From Agrocybe praecox (lineage: Eukaryota; Basidiomycota; Agaricomycetes; Agaricales; Agrocybaceae): a DNA stretch of 64,000 bases. The notes beneath the pieces were generated by a model. That model was not told where the DNA came from, did not search any database, and saw nothing but the letters and a program-made list of their open reading frames with translations. This document shows positions 12,728-22,981 of this stretch, piece after piece. A program made the position numbers and the translations under genes. Position 1 is the first letter of the stretch. Every line of letters begins with the position of its first letter. The stretch covers positions 806,001 to 870,000 of the forward strand of contig OZ024851.1 of assembly GCA_964017145.1 (NCBI GenBank), read 5' to 3'.

Positions 12728-13056
12728 TCAAAATGGCCAAAATTATATCCAGTGTGGATCATCGTCATAACCCAATCTCTTCCAAAAATTTGACTGTCAG
12801 AGTCCACAGCGAATTTTCAAGCTCCTCGTTCGAGGCTGCGCTGTTTGTTGGGCCAATCTTCCCAGTTGGTTGACTTTCAAAGTACACACATTGGAAAGGC
12901 ATATCTATGGGGGTATGCGTCCACTCCTCCTGGATGGATCGATAACGCAGTAATACCCCGTCGTATCTTCATTCAGACGCTTTTGGAGCGACTGTGCCCA
13001 TAGAATGATCGTGTACCATATCGATAGACACCAGGCAGGACCGCACATCTCTTTAG
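12728..13056 (-). pseudogene. broken SDR gene fragment (second copy)
   Basis: Closely matches the 3' half of the intact SDR at 15551-16835 and its 3' flank (from about 15519), in the same orientation, with many substitutions. Compared with the intact copy, about 110 bases of the last exon are missing (joined near 12885) and about 65 bases around intron 6 are missing (joined near 13012). What remains covers the exon 6 end (the Leu-Pro-Gly-Leu-Tyr-Arg-Tyr region) to beyond the stop. It ends where the left inverted-repeat arm begins at 13057. No intact reading frame is possible. It shows that the SDR was once duplicated and that the left arm now interrupts the second copy. Confidence 0.8.
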
Positions 13057-13221
13057 CAGGTATGTAACATTGATATTTTTTTTATAGAAACGATATAGGT
13101 GCATACAAAATACGATTTTTGTGGAATTTCAACGAACAGGAAGGACTCGGGGGGCGGGGACTTATTGCTGGGTTTCTTGATTTGTATGGGCTCCGAGTCG
13201 TTGGGCTTATATGTTCGACAA

Positions 13222-13848
13222 TTAGTTCACGAGCTCAAGTACCCAGCGGTACCTCTCGCTTCCTTGGTCGGCACCGATAGCAACCTATTGAACCAAATTG
13301 TAATAAAACCAATGAATATATCTTCGCAACGATGAGACTTTGACACAAATCAAAGACGCACATTGGCATTAGCAGCGCCTTGGTCAATGTGCCAGTTCTG
13401 AGTAGCACCCCCGTCTTGGATACTAAAGCTCAAATGAATAAAAATTTTCAGCAGTGAAATGAGGTAAAATACACACGTAAATCCACTGGCTGAGCCCAGG
13501 ATGGTCCAAACATAATTGCCGGGGGGCATGGGAGTGGCTCCAGAGCCTCCCCACCCAACTTGGAGGTTGGTGGCACTCTTAGGGACGACCGACATGGTCT
13601 TGGTGTCAAAATTGGCGAGGTTGAACTAGATAGGAAGGGAAAGAAACCCGCCCGTTAGTCTCTCCGACTCTCGTGCACAATCATTGGTACATGAGGAGGA
13701 GCATACTTACGATCTGGGTAGCCGCGTTGGTCTTGGGCGTAACGGTCAATGTGTTGTTCTGACCGTTAAAAGTGATAGCGAGTATCTGTCCAGAAGGAGA
13801 GAGGACTCGGTTGTAGATGATGTACGATCCTTGTGCTGGACGAGACAT
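13222..13848 (-). CDS. CCL2-like beta-trefoil lectin, copy A
   Basis: Four exons: 13711-13848, 13477-13625, 13362-13422 and 13222-13284 (136 aa). All introns are GT..AG and in phase. Motifs such as SYIIYNRVLSPSG, LQVGWGG, PPGNYVWTI and IQDGGATQNW place it with the small cytoplasmic beta-trefoil lectins of mushrooms typified by CCL2 of Coprinopsis cinerea. That lectin binds fucosylated chitobiose cores and is toxic to nematodes (established for the family). There is no signal peptide, as expected for these intracellular defence lectins. Sugar specificity here is inferred only. The ATG at 13848 is used; an in-frame TTG upstream would add unrelated residues. It differs from copy B at codon 4 (Pro here, Leu there). 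Confidence 0.88.
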
Positions 13849-13917
13849 TGTGGACTGCAAGCTTCTCAAGTGTTGAGTAGGAATGGGTTCTGGGGGATCT
13901 GACAATTTCTAGGCGAC

Positions 13918-13923
13918 TTTATA
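13918..13923 (-). promoter_or_regulatory. TATA box of lectin copy A
   Basis: TATAAA on the minus strand, about 70 bases upstream of the lectin ATG. It is the mirror of 21565-21570 in the other arm. Confidence 0.6.
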
Positions 13924-14640
13924 CACCTTGGTGGGTGTAAAAATACGATCAAGACAATGCTTTTCTTTCGAAGGTCAGACCACCGCACTCCAGATGTCAT
14001 ACCGCACCCCAAAATGTCATAGGTTCCCGACCAAAGACCGAAGACGCCAAACCTTGATTCTGGAAAGAAGTCGACGATAGATAGGCTAGAGATTCAAGGT
14101 TCAAAAAGTAAAATCTAGTAAAGCGAACAAGTTTGAGTGCTGTAGTTCCGAATAAAAATTATCGCAGGGTCTCAGATACTCAGAAACCCCTTGAAAGAGG
14201 AGATGAAAACGTATATGGAAGGAGTTACCTTTTTTGTGGTCGAAAAATCATAGTGATTTGCATGCGTAAATGGCATAAGTCTCCGTCAGCGGTTGTTAAG
14301 TTTAGATGTTTTACACGAAATGTAATCGGCCATTGAAACGACGCACATATTTTGAGCAGAGGAATGTTCATAAAGTACTTTTGCATCTATTCTCTGGAGA
14401 ATATTTCACACCCCGACAATGTCGAAGTTAGTTGCAACTCCTTTGAGGTTCGAACGGGTACAAATTAGGCAGGTGGCATCCGCTGCAGGAGCAGAAGAGC
14501 CTTTGTTGGTTTTTAAAGGTTCGCCGCTTCAGTGTTCAATTTTCTAGAATGGACAGCATGAGAACCGATGACTGCTCAAAACAAGTCTAGACAGCGAATG
14601 AAATTAACGGTCATGGAATGAAGAATTGTAAGACAGCTCT

Positions 14641-15593
14641 CTACCAATATCCTGGTGTATGAGAGCCCCAAGGTATAACATTACAGATTGTCTGCTCCGA
14701 TTCAAGAGTACGCTCTTGAAATTGCTCCCAGTCCGCTTGGCAAGAAGTGTTGGTTACTAAAAATAATGGATCGATTACGAGGAGGTAGAGTTGAAGAGAG
14801 TCCAATCTGTGCACCGAGCGTATCGTATCGATATTACGCACAATCCAGCGAAGACCCATACGCCTATCAATAAAAAATTTATGGTTAGGATGTTCCAAGG
14901 GTGTACACAGGAAGAGTGATTTGAGCAGAGGGCCAGAGGCACTGTTACTATATCGAGAAAAGGTTGGCCATTGGAAGACAGGTAGAATTTACCAAATTCG
15001 CTCGGAGATAAAAAGCCCCGGTGTACTTTTTAGTGTTATCGAACATTGCTGGATCAGCCATATGATCTCTTGCACATCGGTTGTCAGCAGCGGTATACGT
15101 GCACTGCGACGTATTGTCAAAGATAATGACTGGATTGATTGGAAATCCGAGGACATGCATCATGAAGATACGAACGAATCGAGACCCACTCCCTGAACGA
15201 AAAGGAAGTAACTTTGATTGTCAGAGACCGAAGACTAGCTTTTATGATTGGAGGAGCAATATTCCTATTCTGAGGAGAAGCTCGGATACGGGAGGACAAT
15301 ATGACCTGAGATAAACACAAGAACATGGTCATGTTTGGTGCTTTGTCTAGAATTTCCGTTGGGATCCTCTTGATGCTGGGCAGATTCAATTTTCGGAGGA
15401 AAGGAGTCCTGGATATGATGGTATTCTGGAGCAACTGATTTAATATACTAAAGTCGAGGTGTTGGGCACCATCGCGACCGACAATTCTGAACTCCAGATG
15501 AGTGAGGAGTGGTATATAAAATGGCAAAATCCAACCAGTGTGGATCATCTTCATAACCCAATCTCTTCCAAAAATTTGACTGTCAATGTCCAC
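14641..15593 (-). pseudogene. F-box/LRR-like gene remnant, left copy
   Basis: Open segments at 15593-15117 and 14898-14641 (reading leftwards) encode leucine-rich sequence such as LTHLEFRIVGRDG, FLRKLNLPSIKRIPTEIL and GLRWIVRNIDTIRSVHRLDSLQLYLL. They match the 3' part of the F-box/LRR-like remnant in the right arm. No F-box start is present: upstream of about 15520 the sequence becomes the 3' flank and coding end of the intact SDR. Between 15489 and 15520 it still resembles the right copy but with substitutions and one codon missing, so a diverged relative once stood here. No complete splice model can be built; a nonfunctional remnant is most likely. Confidence 0.65.
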
Positions 15594-16835
15594 AGCCTAT
15601 TTTCAAGCTCCTCATTCGAGGCTGCTCTGTTTATCGGTACAACCTTCCCAGTTGGTTGACTTTCAAGGTACACGCCTTGGTAGGCGTGTCTGTTGTCGTC
15701 TATGCGCCTCGACGCGGCGGCAAAAGCAGAATTGTATGCTCCAACGACAGGCTGGGCAATGACAAGGCCGAACAAAAATTTGAAGAACCGAGGAAAGGCA
15801 TATCTGTGGGAGTATGTGTCCACTCCTCCTGGATGGATCGATAACGCAGTAATGGGAGCCGTCGTATCTTCATTCAGACGCTTCTGGAGTGACTTTGTCC
15901 ATAAGATGATCATGAATTTGGAATGACCTACAATTGTTAGCCCAAGAGATCTTTCGTAACGAGGCAAAACGGTGTACCATATCGATAGAGACCAGGCAGA
16001 AGTCTTCTTTTGTAGGCGACATTAAAATCTGACACGTTGTCGAATTTGACGGAAGCCGGTATCAACCTGTAAGTGATGGACGAAAGCTTGTGTTGATATG
16101 AGTACATCATGCATGTGTCCAGAGTTTGGGTGTGCGCTTACATTGACAACTCTAACATCAGAATCAGCTTCCCTCGCAGTTTTCTGGAGGAGCGGAATCA
16201 ACGTCTGAGTGAATACGAAGGGGCTGATGTAACTTATTCAACCCAAACTTAAGCATGTGCTACTTTCTGACCAATTGTCCGACTTACTTTACGATGGCCA
16301 TCGTTGATACACCATCTGACCCTATTTCATAAGGCGCCTGTAGCCTGAATGTTTCTTAGTGGCATGCACAACATGTTAGAAAACAGAGACGCACAAAGCT
16401 GCATTGTTCACTATGCAAAGATAAATCAACACATATAACGAGCGAATTTACAAAAACAAACTCACCGAGTATATCGAGTCTGCTCTCCTTTTTGAGGAAA
16501 TCTTCCGCCGCTTTCTTTGCATCTCTTGGATCACCCAGGTCCAATTTCAACCAAATTACTTCGCCGTTGCCAGGACCTAAGCCGTCGTGTTCCAATTGTG
16601 CTAGAGCTCCAGTCGCACGAGACTCGTTACGAGCCGCTAGATAAACCTTTGCACCAGCACGAGCCAGATGCCTGACCGTCTCTAGACCGATACCAGTACT
16701 ATAATAGTGTTAAGGTTATGGCAGATGGTTCATGATCGAAAGAACTTACTTTCCACCCGTTACAATGGCTACCTTATTCTTCAAATCCACGAGATCCGTC
16801 AAGGGATCAAATTTTCGGGAAGAAATGTTGCCCAT
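15551..16835 (-). CDS. short-chain dehydrogenase (retinol dehydrogenase/WWOX-like SDR)
   Basis: Seven exons: 16750-16835, 16466-16698, 16395-16410 (16 nt), 16288-16344, 16142-16232, 15978-16086 and 15551-15927 (322 aa). Introns are 50-55 nt, GT..AG, all in phase. Motifs: VAIVTGGNTGIG (cofactor binding) split by intron 1, LDILVNNAA across the 16-nt exon, VVNLSS with the catalytic serine, and YGHSK as the catalytic YxxxK split by intron 6. IHPGGVDT follows, typical of this subfamily. These enzymes reduce or oxidise aldehydes, alcohols and polyketide-like intermediates; the substrate is unknown. It is divergent from the monooxygenase at 17506, and a broken duplicate lies at 12728-13056. The pair may act on one metabolite (inference). 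Confidence 0.9.
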
Positions 16836-17505
16836 GGAGTCGAGAGAAGGGGCTATATGTTGTGAGACTGAGGGAAAAGCCCTGCGCTCCCATAGTGCCG
16901 CATGGGAATTAACCTTGTTCTACTCATATCGCAATGATGTTTTAGATTCTCATGACTGCGTATCATACAGCAAGTGGGCCGATTCTGGACGAATTTATCG
17001 TGGCGTAATGAATTCAAATGACATGAAGGAAACCGTCAGGAAGGAAGTCACAGAAAATGAAAGATTCGAGTTGTTCGTTACTGGAACCTTACGTAAGTAG
17101 TAAGTAGTAAGTACCACAGGCACCACTTTATTCTACATTTTCCAACTTGGTCCTCGAATCTATCTCTGGAACTACTTTCCGACATATGCTCAAAAAGACC
17201 AACGCGACGGCCCGCCATTCGTTTCATCCTTTTCTCGTCTTCTTTTGTTGATACAATGCTGCCCGAACGACACTCCCAGCCTTGTCACTTCAGTTGTCTA
17301 ATTCTGCTTAAGGCTAACAAAACTCACAGAACTTTCCGACTTCGCTCCAATATTGACCATGCCGAACACCAACTCGATTGGTTACATCTGCCGCGCTCAG
17401 CATGATATGATACGGGTGCTCTCTTAGGCGCGATAAAAGTAGATTTCGGCGTGATCTTGTGGTTACAAAAGGCCGATCTTCATAAACACATTGGAGAAAC
17501 TGAAA
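16836..17505. promoter_or_regulatory. shared promoter between SDR and FAD monooxygenase
   Basis: 670 bases separate the two divergent start codons. No tandem operator or strong TATA box stands out; a TAAGTAGTAAGTAGTAAGTA short repeat lies at 17093-17112. The arrangement allows co-regulation of both genes, which is inferred from position only. Confidence 0.45.
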
Positions 17506-19287
17506 ATGCCCTCCAAAGATTTCGATGTCGCTATTGTGGGTGGCGGAATGTCAGGGTTAGCTTGGTTAGTTGTTATCTTTATCATTGATATTGCGGAAGA
17601 CAACTCTAACAAAGCTTACAGTGCCATTGGTCTATCCAGAGCAGGAATTAAGGTGGCCGTTTTTGAAGCTGCAGTAAGAAATGAACGGACGTCGAAACTT
17701 GAAAATGCTCAAGACACCTACTTCTAGGCAGGTTTTGAGGAAATTGGAGCAGGAGTGGGTCTAGGTAAGTCATTTAAGGATAAAATACGCGCGGTATATG
17801 TTCTGATTTCTTGTCTATTAGGTCCAAATGCCCTTCGCGCTTTGGAATGGCTTGGAATACTCGATGCCGTCCTCAACAAGGTCAACCAGACGAAGCCATC
17901 AACCCGTTTGTTCACTTTTATAGCTGGAACTGGAGAGCACGAGGAGATATTTGATGTACGACGCATATTAGTTCTCCTTATGCGGAACAAACTAATCGAA
18001 TTAATGCAGTATGTCAACTCGACTGGGGGGGTCAATAGTGAAGGACTAGGAATTTATCGGTATGCATGTTCTTCAAGGCCTTCAAGAGTCACGCCGAATA
18101 ACATTCACGAAGACCAGCTTTTCTGGACGCTCTCATGCCTCTACTTGAGTCTACGACCGTCTCATTCAATAAGCGATGCATAGCAGTGGAACAGCTTCAA
18201 TCTGGTCGGCAATTACTTCGATTCTCTGACAATACAACGCACGAAACAGATCTAGTTGTTGGCGCGGACGGAATCAAAAGCATCACCCGTAAAGTTGTAG
18301 TTGGCAACGCGAGCGACTCCCTCGGGTTTTCGGGAACATATGCTTACCGCGGACTGATCTCAACGGATGAACTGAAGGCTGCTGGTGTCAAGAGTCCCGT
18401 TGATATCCGCCCATACTGCTGGGTCGGGCTTGGTAAAGTAAGTCTCCCATCGTTTTCAAGCCTCAAATGTTCTCACAGAACCTAATCGTAGCATATGATC
18501 ACCTTTCCTATTAAAGGTGGTACTGTTGTAAGTTCCTAATTCTGCCATTACCGTGTGTCTATCTCTCATCCTTTTTCTATCATTGCAGCTAAATGTCGTA
18601 GCGTTCAACACCTCGGAACATTCTGCCGAGCTCCTGCCCGAACGTCCACATCCCTGGGTGGAAATTTCATCGACCAAAGAAATTGTAAATGGGTACGAAA
18701 GCTGGGGCAATGATGCTTTGACAATTGTGCGCCACTTGCGAAGTCCTAGCAGATGGTCGATCCATACTTTGTATCCACCTCTGAAATCGTACGTCAAAGA
18801 TAAACTCGTCTTAGTTGGAGACTCGGTAGGCATAGTCATCCACCCTTATCGTGCGTTTTTTCATCAATGACTTGCTCTAGGCACATGGGATGCTCCCACA
18901 CCTAGGTGCAGGGGTAGGACAAGGTTTTGAAGACGTCTATGTTCTCTGCCGCCTCCTTGGACATCCAGAGACAAAACTTGCCAATCTCGAAGTTCGTGAT
19001 GTCTTCTCCGATATGTTTTGTAGCATTGGACTGACATTGAATAGGTCCTGCTTGCGATATACGATAAAGTCAGGAGACCACGGGCTAATATGGTTCTGGA
19101 GAAGAGCATCAAGATGGGCAAGATATACGATAATTATGGTCCCGGTCCTGGACATTATGACGCAGAGGATATGCGTCGCCGTCTGACCGGAATGTGGGAG
19201 CCTGTATGGCATCACGATCTGAAGACAGAGGTGGACGAAACCATACATAAATTCGAATGTGACTTGCGAAACGAAGAAACGTCTTAA
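17506..19287 (+). CDS. FAD-dependent monooxygenase (salicylate hydroxylase-like)
   Basis: Ten exons: 17506-17564, 17622-17673, 17728-17764, 17822-17955, 18010-18059, 18113-18437, 18492-18527, 18589-18825, 18881-18991 and 19045-19287 (427 aa), all in phase. The N-terminal FAD motif IVGGGMSGLACAIGLSRAG is split by intron 1. The DG motif LVVGADGIKS lies in the middle, and LVLVGDSAHGMLPHLGAG is the GD motif that contacts FAD ribityl and NAD(P)H. These define the group A aromatic hydroxylase fold, common in fungal catabolism of aromatics and in secondary metabolism. There is no signal peptide or membrane anchor. The partner SDR is transcribed divergently. The substrate is unknown. The ATG at 17506 starts five codons before the first beta strand. 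Confidence 0.9.
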
Positions 19288-19626
19288 CTCCCTGCACCTT
19301 CTCGCAGGGGAATTTAATATAATCCTCATCATACCCTCCTTGATGCATTGTTCCTCGAACAGGTTGGGTCCTAAAAAATACAAAGTTGGTCCAAGAGGAA
19401 ATTCAAATGATTGTACCGTCGTGCGATCTCTTTCCGAGCCTCTTACGCTCGGCCAACCGTAAATTCCAAGACAACATCTCCATTCGGCCTCAAGGTCGAC
19501 ACACACTCCGACAACGAGAGGAATGCGCTCAATACCCATCCAAATGCACTGGGGGAGTGTAAGTTGATACACGAACGAATCGAACCCCTCTGAACTAACT
19601 ATCGTCCTCTATCTAAATGCCTAAAG
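19288..19626. other. intergenic between monooxygenase and F-box-like remnant
   Basis: 339 bases; nothing recognised beyond the expected 3' end of the monooxygenase gene. Confidence 0.4.
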
Positions 19627-20847
19627 ATGGAAAAGGTGGACGAAAACTCTCACGCACTTCTTCCTACGTCGGAACTCTTTGACCACGTTATCGATCACAT
19701 CATCAATAAAGCGTCTCTGGAGTCTGAAGCAACGTGCCCTCATTTGATCTGATTCTGTGCCTTGACGCAAAAACGTTTGTTCGCTCATATAATAATGGGG
19801 CGCCAACGCCGCGGGAAGAAAAGACCTCAGTCTTTTTTTTTAGACCACAACAGGCTCACCTTACTTGTGTAAACTCGTGGAACGTTTCGACATGACCGAC
19901 AACAGTGCACTCGTATTTTATCGTCGAGATAAATCATGGATCAAAACAGATGACACACTGCACCTCATTATGCCAATTCTTACTCATCTGAAGGAGCTTA
20001 GAATTGTCGGTCGCGATGGTGCCCAACACCTCGACTTTAGTATATTAAATCAGTTGCTCCAGAATACCATCATATCCAGGACTCCTTTCCTCCGAAAATT
20101 GAATCTGCCCAGCATCAAGAGGATCCCAACGGAAATTCTAGACAAAGCACCAAACATGACCATGTTCTTGTGTTTATCTCAGGTCATATTGTCCTCCCGT
20201 ATCCGAGCTTCTCCTCAGAATAGGAATATTGCTCCTCCAATCATAAAAGCTAGTCTTCGGTCTCTGACAATCAAAGTTACTTCCTTTTCGTTCAGGGAGT
20301 GGGTCTCGATTCGTTCGTATCTTCATGATGCATGTCCTCGGATTTCCAATCAATCCAGTCATTATCTTTGACAATACGTCGCAGTGCACGTATACCGCTG
20401 CTGACAACCGATGTGCAAGAGATCATATGGCTGATCCAGCAATGTTCGATAACACTAAAAAGTACACCGGGGCTTTTTATCTCCGAGCGAATTTGGTAAA
20501 TTCTACCTGTCTTCCAATGGCCAACCTTTTCTCGATATAGTAACAGTGCCTCTGGCCCTCTGCTCAAATCACTCTTCCTGTGTACACCCTTGGAACATCC
20601 TAACCATAAATTTTTTATTGATAGGCGTATGGGTCTTCGCTGGATTGTGCGTAATATCGATACGATACGCTCGGTGCACAGATTGGACTCTCTTCAACTC
20701 TACCTCCTCGTAATCGATCCATTATTTTTAGTAACCAACACTTCTTGCCAAGCGGACTGGGAGCAATTTCAAGAGCGTACTCTTGAATCGGAGCAGACAA
20801 TCTGTAATGTTATACCTTGGGGCTCTCATACACCAGGATATTGGTAG
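19627..20847 (+). pseudogene. F-box/LRR-like gene, probably decayed, right copy
   Basis: The ATG at 19627 opens a frame with an F-box-like start (LLPTSELFDHVIDHII). It hits TGA at 19750-19752, after which the same frame continues with CALTQKRLFAHIIMG, a sequence usual in agaricomycete F-box genes. A further segment from about 19855 (YLCKLVERFDMTDNSAL, then LTHLKELRIVGRDG) leads into the leucine-rich part shared with the left arm, with more open pieces to 20847. I could not find one splice path that avoids the TGA and keeps all blocks. Unlike the left copy, this one runs uninterrupted across the arm edge at 20000, so it looks like the source copy. It could still be functional if the TGA lies in an intron I missed. 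Confidence 0.6.
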
Positions 20848-21564
20848 AGAGCTGTCTTACAATTCTTCATTCCATGACCGTTAATTTCATTCGCTGTCTA
20901 GACTTGTTTTGAGCAGTCATCGGTTCTCATGCTGTCCATTCTAGAAAATTGAACACTGAAGCGGCGAACCTTTAAAAACCAACAAAGGCTCTTCTGCTCC
21001 TGCAGCGGATGCCACCTGCCTAATTTGTACCCGTTCGAACCTCAAAGGAGTTGCAACTAACTTCGACATTGTCGGGGTGTGAAATATTCTCCAGAGAATA
21101 GATGCAAAAGTACTTTATGAACATTCCTCTGCTCAAAATATGTGCGTCGTTTCAATGGCCGATTACATTTCGTGTAAAACATCTAAACTTAACAACCGCT
21201 GACGGAGACTTATGCCATTTACGCATGCAAATCACTATGATTTTTCGACCACAAAAAAGGTAACTCCTTCCATATACGTTTTCATCTCCTCTTTCAAGGG
21301 GTTTCTGAGTATCTGAGACCCTGCGATAATTTTTATTCGGAACTACAGCACTCAAACTTGTTCGCTTTACTAGATTTTACTTTTTGAACCTTGAATCTCT
21401 AGCCTATCTATCGTCGACTTCTTTCCAGAATCAAGGTTTGGCGTCTTCGGTCTTTGGTCGGGAACCTATGACATTTTGGGGTGCGGTATGACATCTGGAG
21501 TGCGGTGGTCTGACCTTCGAAAGAAAAGCATTGTCTTGATCGTATTTTTACACCCACCAAGGTG

Positions 21565-21570
21565 TATAAA
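21565..21570 (+). promoter_or_regulatory. TATA box of lectin copy B
   Basis: TATAAA 70 bases before the ATG at 21640. Just upstream lies the short imperfect palindrome ACACCCACCAAGGTGT. Confidence 0.6.
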
Positions 21571-21639
21571 GTCGCCTAGAAATTGTCAGATCCCCCAGAA
21601 CCCATTCCTACTCAACACTTGAGAAGCTTGCAGTCCACA

Positions 21640-22266
21640 ATGTCTCGTCTAGCACAAGGATCGTACATCATCTACAACCGAGTCCTCTCTCCTTCTGGAC
21701 AGATACTCGCTATCACTTTTAACGGTCAGAACAACACATTGACCGTTACGCCCAAGACCAACGCGGCTACCCAGATCGTAAGTATGCTCCTCCTCATGTA
21801 CCAATGATTGTGCACGAGAGTCGGAGAGACTAACGGGCGGGTTTCTTTCCCTTCCTATCTAGTTCAACCTCGCCAATTTTGACACCAAGACCATGTCGGT
21901 CGTCCCTAAGAGTGCCACCAACCTCCAAGTTGGGTGGGGAGGCTCTGGAGCCACTCCCATGCCCCCCGGCAATTATGTTTGGACCATCCTGGGCTCAGCC
22001 AGTGGATTTACGTGTGTATTTTACCTCATTTCACTGCTGAAAATTTTTATTCATTTGAGCTTTAGTATCCAAGACGGGGGTGCTACTCAGAACTGGCACA
22101 TTGACCAAGGCGCTGCTAATGCCAATGTGCGTCTTTGATTTGTGTCAAAGTCTCATCGTTGCGAAGATATATTCATTGGTTTTATTACAATTTGGTTCAA
22201 TAGGTTGCTATCGGTGCCGACCAAGGAAGCGAGAGGTACCGCTGGGTACTTGAGCTCGTGAACTAA
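21640..22266 (+). CDS. CCL2-like beta-trefoil lectin, copy B
   Basis: Four exons: 21640-21777, 21863-22011, 22066-22126 and 22204-22266 (136 aa). The gene is the mirror image of copy A, with only codon 4 changed (Leu for Pro), a position before the first beta strand that is unlikely to matter. The family, absence of a signal peptide and likely defence role are as for copy A. The two copies are transcribed away from the SDR/monooxygenase pair, in opposite directions, with identical promoters for at least 790 bases, so equal expression is expected (inference). Confidence 0.88.
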
Positions 22267-22736
22267 TTGTCGAACATATAAGCCCAACGACTCGGAGCCC
22301 ATACAAATCAAGAAACCCAGCAATAAGTCCCCGCCCCCCGAGTCCTTCCTGTTCGTTGAAATTCCACAAAAATCGTATTTTGTATGCACCTATATCGTTT
22401 CTATAAAAAAAATATCAATGTTACATACCTGTTGAAGGGATGTCCGTGCAGTGTTTATCGGACCGAATTCACGAGATACACATACGGTGTCGCCAATTAT
22501 CCGAATGCCAACCAGATGGACAACTAGGATGTTTAGAAAACACGCTTTCCAGAGAGAACGCCGACGAAAGTTAATAAAAATCCATAAATGTTTCTGTCAT
22601 ATTTATAACGACTATTACAATAGCGGTAGCGCCTTGACGTAGCTTGCATCGAGTCCCTCTGCAAAACCATATTAAGAGGAAGAAGCGCTCCGGCTAATAT
22701 ATCCCTACCAATCCAGTGTAAAAGTCATAACGATGT

Positions 22737-22981
22737 CTATGTAGCCTTCTTTGGGGCCTTGGCGGGTTTCGTGGCAGCGACCTTGGGTTCGGGGGCGCTG
22801 GGTCCTTTGCTTGAAACGGGAGGGCTAGCGCCCTGCTTCTTTGCGGGGGGTGCGGTCTTAGCCTGGGTAATCAATAGGTCAATAATCCGGGACATACATG
22901 GCTCACGCCGTAGTAAAGCATGATACACACTTGGTTGCCAGCGACCTTGGATGCGGCGGATGGGGTATTCTTAGCAGGCAT
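22737..22981 (-). CDS. small Ala/Lys/Pro-rich basic protein
   Basis: Two exons: 22931-22981 and 22737-22862 (58 aa), with a GT..AG intron of 68 nt in phase. The product is almost wholly Ala, Lys, Pro, Ser, Gly and Thr, with no Cys, Trp or Phe. Repeats of PAK/PAKAPKK at the end resemble the tails of linker histones or ribosomal proteins, but no fold is recognisable. Support for a real gene: a TATAAAA (minus strand, 23122-23128) about 145 bases upstream of the ATG, and a likely 5'-UTR intron (donor near 23060, acceptor just before the ATG). The function is unknown. A nucleic-acid-binding role is only a guess from the charge. Confidence 0.5.

Larger units (their letters stand above)
13057..15488. 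repeat. left arm of a 2.4-kb inverted repeat
   Basis: Reverse complement of 20000-22431. Every matched position pair adds to 35488, so no net insertions or deletions separate the arms. The arms are nearly identical; the one difference I located is at 13838/21650 (G versus T on the plus strand, changing codon 4 of the lectin). The arm carries a lectin gene and part of an F-box/LRR pseudogene. At the outer edge the match stops next to the broken SDR fragment. At the inner edge it stops within the F-box-like sequence, where a more diverged match continues for ~30 bases. Confidence 0.93.
20000..22431. repeat. right arm of the 2.4-kb inverted repeat
   Basis: Mirror of 13057-15488. It contains the 3' part of the F-box/LRR-like remnant, about 790 bases of noncoding DNA (20848-21639) and lectin copy B. 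Outside 22431 the sequence has no relation to the SDR fragment that borders the left arm. The 4,511-base spacer between the arms holds the SDR and the monooxygenase. Confidence 0.93.
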
